Shown here: in pieces, positions 60,756 to 64,000 of the stretch | Layout: each line of letters begins with the position of its first letter | Position numbering within the stretch: position 1 is the stretch's first letter | NCBI RefSeq assembly: GCF_900155435.1 | Contig: NZ_LT700212.1 | Coordinates: 2,194,951 to 2,258,950 of the forward strand | Length of the DNA: 64,000 nt | Reading direction: 5' to 3' | Source of the DNA: Actinomyces provencensis | GTDB lineage: Bacteria > Actinomycetota > Actinomycetes > Actinomycetales > Actinomycetaceae | Translations under genes and position numbers: made by a program | The notes under the pieces: generated by a model | What the model saw: only the letters and a program-made list of their open reading frames with translations | Told to the model about the DNA's origin: nothing | Databases searched by the model: none

Positions 60756-62021
60756 GTGTCCGAGAACGACGTGCCCTCCTCCGCCCCACCCGGCCCCTCC
60801 CCCGACCCGGCGGGGGCCCGCTCCCCTTCTGCCGACCCGACGAGGGCGCGGTCCCACCCCGTGGGCGACCCGACGGGGTCGCCCGGCCAGTCCCCCGCCG
60901 ACCCGCCGGTCGCACTCCCCGACCCCTCCCCCGCCCAGATCAAGAAGTGGCGACACCACCTGGCCGAGGAACGGATGGAGGCGGAGACCTACCGGCGGCT
61001 CGCGGACCGACGCAGCGGCGAGGACCGCGCGGTCCTGCTCGCCCTGGCGGACGCCGAGGGCCGGCACGAGGCCCACTGGCTCAAGCTCCTGGGTCCCCAC
61101 TCCGAGCCCGCCCCACGCCCCTCGATCTCCGCACGCATCCATGCCCGTCTGGCGAGCGTCTTCGGCACCGTCTTCGTCCTGGCCATGGCGCAGCGCGCCG
61201 AGCAGCGCACGACCTACGACCACGACTCCGACGCCACCGCGCAGATGGCCGCCGACGAGCACATCCACGGCGAGGTCATCCGCGGCCTCACCGCACGCTC
61301 CCGTCAGGCACTGGCCGGGTCCTTCCGCGCCGCGGTCTTCGGCGCCAACGACGGTCTCGTCTCCAACCTCGCGTTGATCCTCGGTGTCGCGGCCACCGGC
61401 ATGACCCCCCACCTGGTGCTGGCCACCGGCGTCGCGGGACTCCTGGCGGGCGCGCTGTCGATGGCTGCGGGTGAGTGGGTGAGCATCTCCAGCCAACGCG
61501 AACTCCTGGACGCCTCCGTGCCGGACCCCCAGGCACACCGCTCCGTCCCCGCGTTGGACGTGGACGCCAATGAGCTCGCCCTGGTCTTCCGGGCCCGCGG
61601 CGAGGACGAGGCCGAGGCCCGGGCCCATGCCACCGCGGTCTTCGGCCAGATCAGACAACCCCGTACCGAGCAGTCCGGGTCGATCGCGGTGCGGGCCGCC
61701 CTGGGCGACACGGAGTCCGCCACGCACGGGGCCGGGCAGGAGATCGGCACACCGCTGCGCGCAGGCCTGAGCTCCTTCTGCTTCTTCGCCGTGGGCGCCG
61801 CGATCCCCCTGATCCCCTACGTGCTGGGACTCACCGGATACGTCGCCATCGCGGTGGCGGCCGTCATCGTCGGCCTCGCCCTGCTCGCCACCGGAGGGGT
61901 CGTGGGAGTCCTGTCGGGACAGTCACCCTGGCCACGTGCCCTGCGCCAACTGGTGATCGGCTACGGCGCGGCCTCGATCACCTATGCCCTGGGGCTGCTC
62001 TTCGACGCCACCCTGGGCTGA
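60756..62021 (+). CDS. VIT1/CCC1-type transporter with N-terminal ferritin-like domain
   Basis: Assumed start is the GTG at 60756, giving 421 aa; the first 60 residues are Pro/Ser-rich and the true start may lie nearby. Residues about 62-115 are a ferritin-like four-helix segment (Glu-Ala-Glu-Thr-Tyr-Arg, then Ala-Glu-Gly-Arg-His-Glu-Ala-His). Then comes the VIT1 family (Gly-Ala-Asn-Asp-Gly-Leu-Val-Ser-Asn, Ala-Ala-Gly-Glu-Trp-Val-Ser) with about five membrane segments. These move iron or manganese out of the cytoplasm. Ferritin-like fusions of this type are known in bacteria. Confidence 0.85.
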   Translation: MSENDVPSSAPPGPSPDPAGARSPSADPTRARSHPVGDPTGSPGQSPADPPVALPDPSPAQIKKWRHHLAEERMEAETYRRLADRRSGEDRAVLLALADAEGRHEAHWLKLLGPHSEPAPRPSISARIHARLASVFGTVFVLAMAQRAEQRTTYDHDSDATAQMAADEHIHGEVIRGLTARSRQALAGSFRAAVFGANDGLVSNLALILGVAATGMTPHLVLATGVAGLLAGALSMAAGEWVSISSQRELLDASVPDPQAHRSVPALDVDANELALVFRARGEDEAEARAHATAVFGQIRQPRTEQSGSIAVRAALGDTESATHGAGQEIGTPLRAGLSSFCFFAVGAAIPLIPYVLGLTGYVAIAVAAVIVGLALLATGGVVGVLSGQSPWPRALRQLVIGYGAASITYALGLLFDATLG

Positions 62022-62115
62022 GCAGGGCCCCGCCGCCCGCGCCCGCCACGCAGTGGGCGAAGCCACGCCGGGCACCGGGGAGCCGGGATGCGGCTGCGGC
62101 CGCCCCTCGCGGACA

Positions 62116-62985
62116 ATGTCCCCCGTGCTGGAACCCCTCAACACCGCTCTCCCGGACCTCTTCCGCGTCATCGACCTCATCGGCGTGCTCCTCAACGGCG
62201 TCCTCGGGGGGAGGCTGGCACGCACCAAGCACTTCGACGCGGTGGGTTTCTCGGTGCTCGCCGTCATCTCGGCGCTGGGCGGGGGGATGGTGCGCGACGT
62301 CCTCCTGCAGGTGGGACCGCCGGTGGCACTCACCGATCCCTGGTACCTCGCCACCGCCCTGGTGGGTGCGGGGATCGCGATGCTCTGGAAGCTGGACTCC
62401 AGACCCTGGCGCATCGCCCTCGTCATCGCCGACGGCACGGTGCTGGGCTGCTGGGCGGCAACAGGGGCCCTCAAGACGCTCTCCGCAGGTTTCGGCATCA
62501 TGCCGGCGCTGCTGCTGGGCATCATGACGGCGGTCGGGGGCGGCATGATCAGGGACGTGGCCGCCGGGAACGTCCCCCAGGTGTTCGGTGGCAACAACCT
62601 CTACGCCACACCCGCCCTGGTCTCCGCGGCCGTCATGGTCACCTTCTCCCAGGCGGGCCTCGACATGGTCGGCATGCTGGCCGCCACGGTCGTGGGATCC
62701 GGTTTCACCGTGGTCGCCCACCGTCGCCGCTGGCAGCTCCCGCAGAACCCCGAGTGGACGCTCTCGCTCACCTCCTCCCAGGTGCGCCAGCTCCTCGCCG
62801 ATCACGGGACGGGGTGGACCGTCCGTCGCCGCGACGTCACCCCGCGTGGCGGGCGAGCGGACAGGCGCGGCGCGAGGGGCGCAGGACACGGGAGGGACGC
62901 GGACGAGGGCGGCCCCGGCGGAGCCGGACGGGTCACCAATCCTCCCCAGGACCCCGGGCCCTTCGGGGGTCACGGACGGCCCTGA
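62116..62985 (+). CDS. TRIC/YicG family membrane protein
   Basis: From the ATG at 62116 it has 289 aa. Two homologous halves of three membrane segments carry the family motifs Ala-Leu-Gly-Gly-Gly-Met-Val-Arg-Asp and Ala-Val-Gly-Gly-Gly-Met-Ile-Arg-Asp. These are trimeric cation channels in bacteria. The last 90 residues are a basic Gly/Arg-rich tail without membrane segments. It is 94 bases downstream of the VIT1 gene. Confidence 0.88.
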   Translation: MSPVLEPLNTALPDLFRVIDLIGVLLNGVLGGRLARTKHFDAVGFSVLAVISALGGGMVRDVLLQVGPPVALTDPWYLATALVGAGIAMLWKLDSRPWRIALVIADGTVLGCWAATGALKTLSAGFGIMPALLLGIMTAVGGGMIRDVAAGNVPQVFGGNNLYATPALVSAAVMVTFSQAGLDMVGMLAATVVGSGFTVVAHRRRWQLPQNPEWTLSLTSSQVRQLLADHGTGWTVRRRDVTPRGGRADRRGARGAGHGRDADEGGPGGAGRVTNPPQDPGPFGGHGRP

Positions 62986-63353
62986 GGACAGTCGTTCACG
63001 AATTGCAACAATTCACACACGCCTGCCCGGACCCGACCTCCCGGAGGCTCGGGACCAAGGTCCCAACCGCCTCCCACCTGCGCTCCTGCCCCCGAAGGTC
63101 CGGACCGTGACGCAGCCCGACCCGACCCCGACCCGGCCCGCCGGTGCCCGAGGGGCGAGATACCGCTTCCACCCACAGCGTCCACCATGCCTACCCTCGC
63201 ACCAGTACCGGGAACACCTCCAGGCGGGGAGGGCCCGGGGATGACCGATGACGGCCACGGCGGGGGCCGCGAGCCTCGGTCGTGGTGCGGAGTCGAACGA
63301 TGTCGGCAGATCACTGCCCATCTCCCCTCCGAACCTCCCTGGAGGTCCCGCCG
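62986..63353 (+). other. 368-bp spacer with AT-rich inverted repeat
   Basis: The only distinct element is GAATTG-CAA-CAATTC at 63000-63014 (arms of six bases), 15 bases after the TRIC stop; in this GC-rich setting it may be an operator. No supported gene. Promoter boxes for the glycosyltransferase gene are not obvious. Confidence 0.45.
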
Positions 63354-64000
63354 ATGAACACCCCACCCGACTCTCCTTCCCCCCTGCCCCCACCCGAGCG
63401 CGGGAGCACCCTCGAGGACTTCGAGAAGCTCCTGGCCACGACCGCACGCCAGACCCCGGGCCCGGGCACCGGAACCTTTGCCCACGACCATCCCGGTGAC
63501 GCCCTCGCCGCCGTCGTGGACGGGGGCGACCTCACCGGACGCCACGAGGAGACGACACGCACCCGGGGCCCCTCGCCCTCGCTCATGGCGCTCGTGCTGC
63601 TGGCCACGATGGGCGTGATCGCATATGCGGCCTTCCTGCTCAACCCCGCCCACCGGGGGGACATGCTCCCCTACCTCCTCATCGTCGTGGCCGAGGCGGT
63701 CGTGATCCTCAACGCCCTGCTGGCGATGTGGACCATCCTGTCCTCCGGCTACGACCCGCACGACAGCTCCTTCCACCACGCCTCGAACCACCTCTTCGAC
63801 CCCGAGGAGATCGTGCGGGAGGGCATCCAGGACCGGCCGGAGCTCTGGCCGATGCACCTGGGTGGGCGCCCCGTCACCGTCGAGGTCTTCATCACGACCT
63901 ACGGCGAACCGGTGGACGTCCTGAGGCGCACGGTCGTGGCCGCCCTGGCCATGAAGGGCGCCCACCGCACGTGGATCCTGGACGACGGCCGCAGCGACGA
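63354..64000 (+). CDS. BcsA-like family 2 glycosyltransferase, 3' cut by window end
   Basis: An ATG at 63354 follows GGAGGTCCC. The frame is open to the last base, at least 215 residues. After a Pro-rich N terminus come two membrane segments (Leu-Met-Ala-Leu-Val-Leu-Leu and Tyr-Leu-Leu-Ile-Val-Val), and then the start of a glycosyltransferase A fold: Val-Glu-Val-Phe-Ile-Thr-Thr-Tyr-Gly-Glu-Pro and Trp-Ile-Leu-Asp-Asp-Gly, the nucleotide-sugar binding Asp pair of cellulose synthase relatives. It likely makes an exopolysaccharide. Confidence 0.85.
   Translation, partial: MNTPPDSPSPLPPPERGSTLEDFEKLLATTARQTPGPGTGTFAHDHPGDALAAVVDGGDLTGRHEETTRTRGPSPSLMALVLLATMGVIAYAAFLLNPAHRGDMLPYLLIVVAEAVVILNALLAMWTILSSGYDPHDSSFHHASNHLFDPEEIVREGIQDRPELWPMHLGGRPVTVEVFITTYGEPVDVLRRTVVAALAMKGAHRTWILDDGRSD

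Overview
The window looks like a high-GC actinobacterial chromosome carrying the larger part of an integrated siphovirus. The left 38 kb is prophage and the right 26 kb is ordinary chromosome. Pointers to the host are the strong GC bias with GTG starts, an SRP RNA directly upstream of dnaX-recR, lysC-asd nearby, an OmpR-type two-component pair and a carbohydrate ABC/GH1/LacI locus. A member of the Actinomycetaceae is my best guess, but that is inference; no 16S or marker search could be run.

Prophage layout, all on the + strand unless stated. Positions 1-10292 are early and DNA-metabolism genes: ParB-like, FtsK-gamma-like and DUF4406-like proteins, a helicase-methyltransferase fusion, SSB, a RusA-like resolvase, an HNH protein and several tiny Cys-rich proteins. 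A lone minus-strand membrane gene at 7050-7535 interrupts them. Positions 10392-14620 hold an HNH nuclease, a possible cos-type region, a ParB-methyltransferase and the two terminase subunits. Head and neck genes follow to about 20587: portal, a P-loop/prohead-protease fusion, major capsid, connectors and tail terminator. Tail genes run to 32032: major tail protein, frameshift-linked chaperones, an 1185-aa tape measure, distal tail proteins and fibres. One fibre gene is broken at a run of ten G. Lysis genes run to 34152: CHAP endolysin, two holin candidates and a coiled-coil membrane protein.

Between the lysis genes and the integrase lies a two-gene cassette at 34316-35808 with visibly less GC-biased codons, overlapping start and stop codons and a strong terminator. 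It encodes a DUF6932-like nucleotidyltransferase-fold protein and an unrecognised 306-aa partner. This is the best candidate for an undescribed accessory (defence or toxin-antitoxin-like) system. On the minus strand, integrase, a YdiL/Aca2-like HTH protein, a 76-aa protein and an overlooked 44-aa Cys-rich protein form a compact operon. The prophage abuts the 3' end of an intact tRNA-Gly(CCC), the likely attachment site. The left attachment site and the usual repressor region lie outside the window or are absent.

Chromosomal part: NUDIX hydrolase, TetR regulator and thioredoxin on +. Then a long minus-strand series: asd, lysC, histidine kinase, response regulator, pentapeptide protein, recR, dnaX, SRP RNA, lacI-type regulator, GH1 beta-glucosidase, two sugar permeases and a lipoprotein binding protein. 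The sugar transport operon is read from a promoter carrying a perfect 12-bp LacI-type palindrome, so binding, import and hydrolysis of a beta-glucoside are probably controlled together. The right end holds a YbaK-type deacylase, an alpha/beta hydrolase, an ASCH protein, a small membrane protein, a ferritin-like/VIT1 transporter, a TRIC-like channel and the start of a BcsA-like glycosyltransferase cut by the window edge. Several intergenic spacers in this part carry short tandem repeats.
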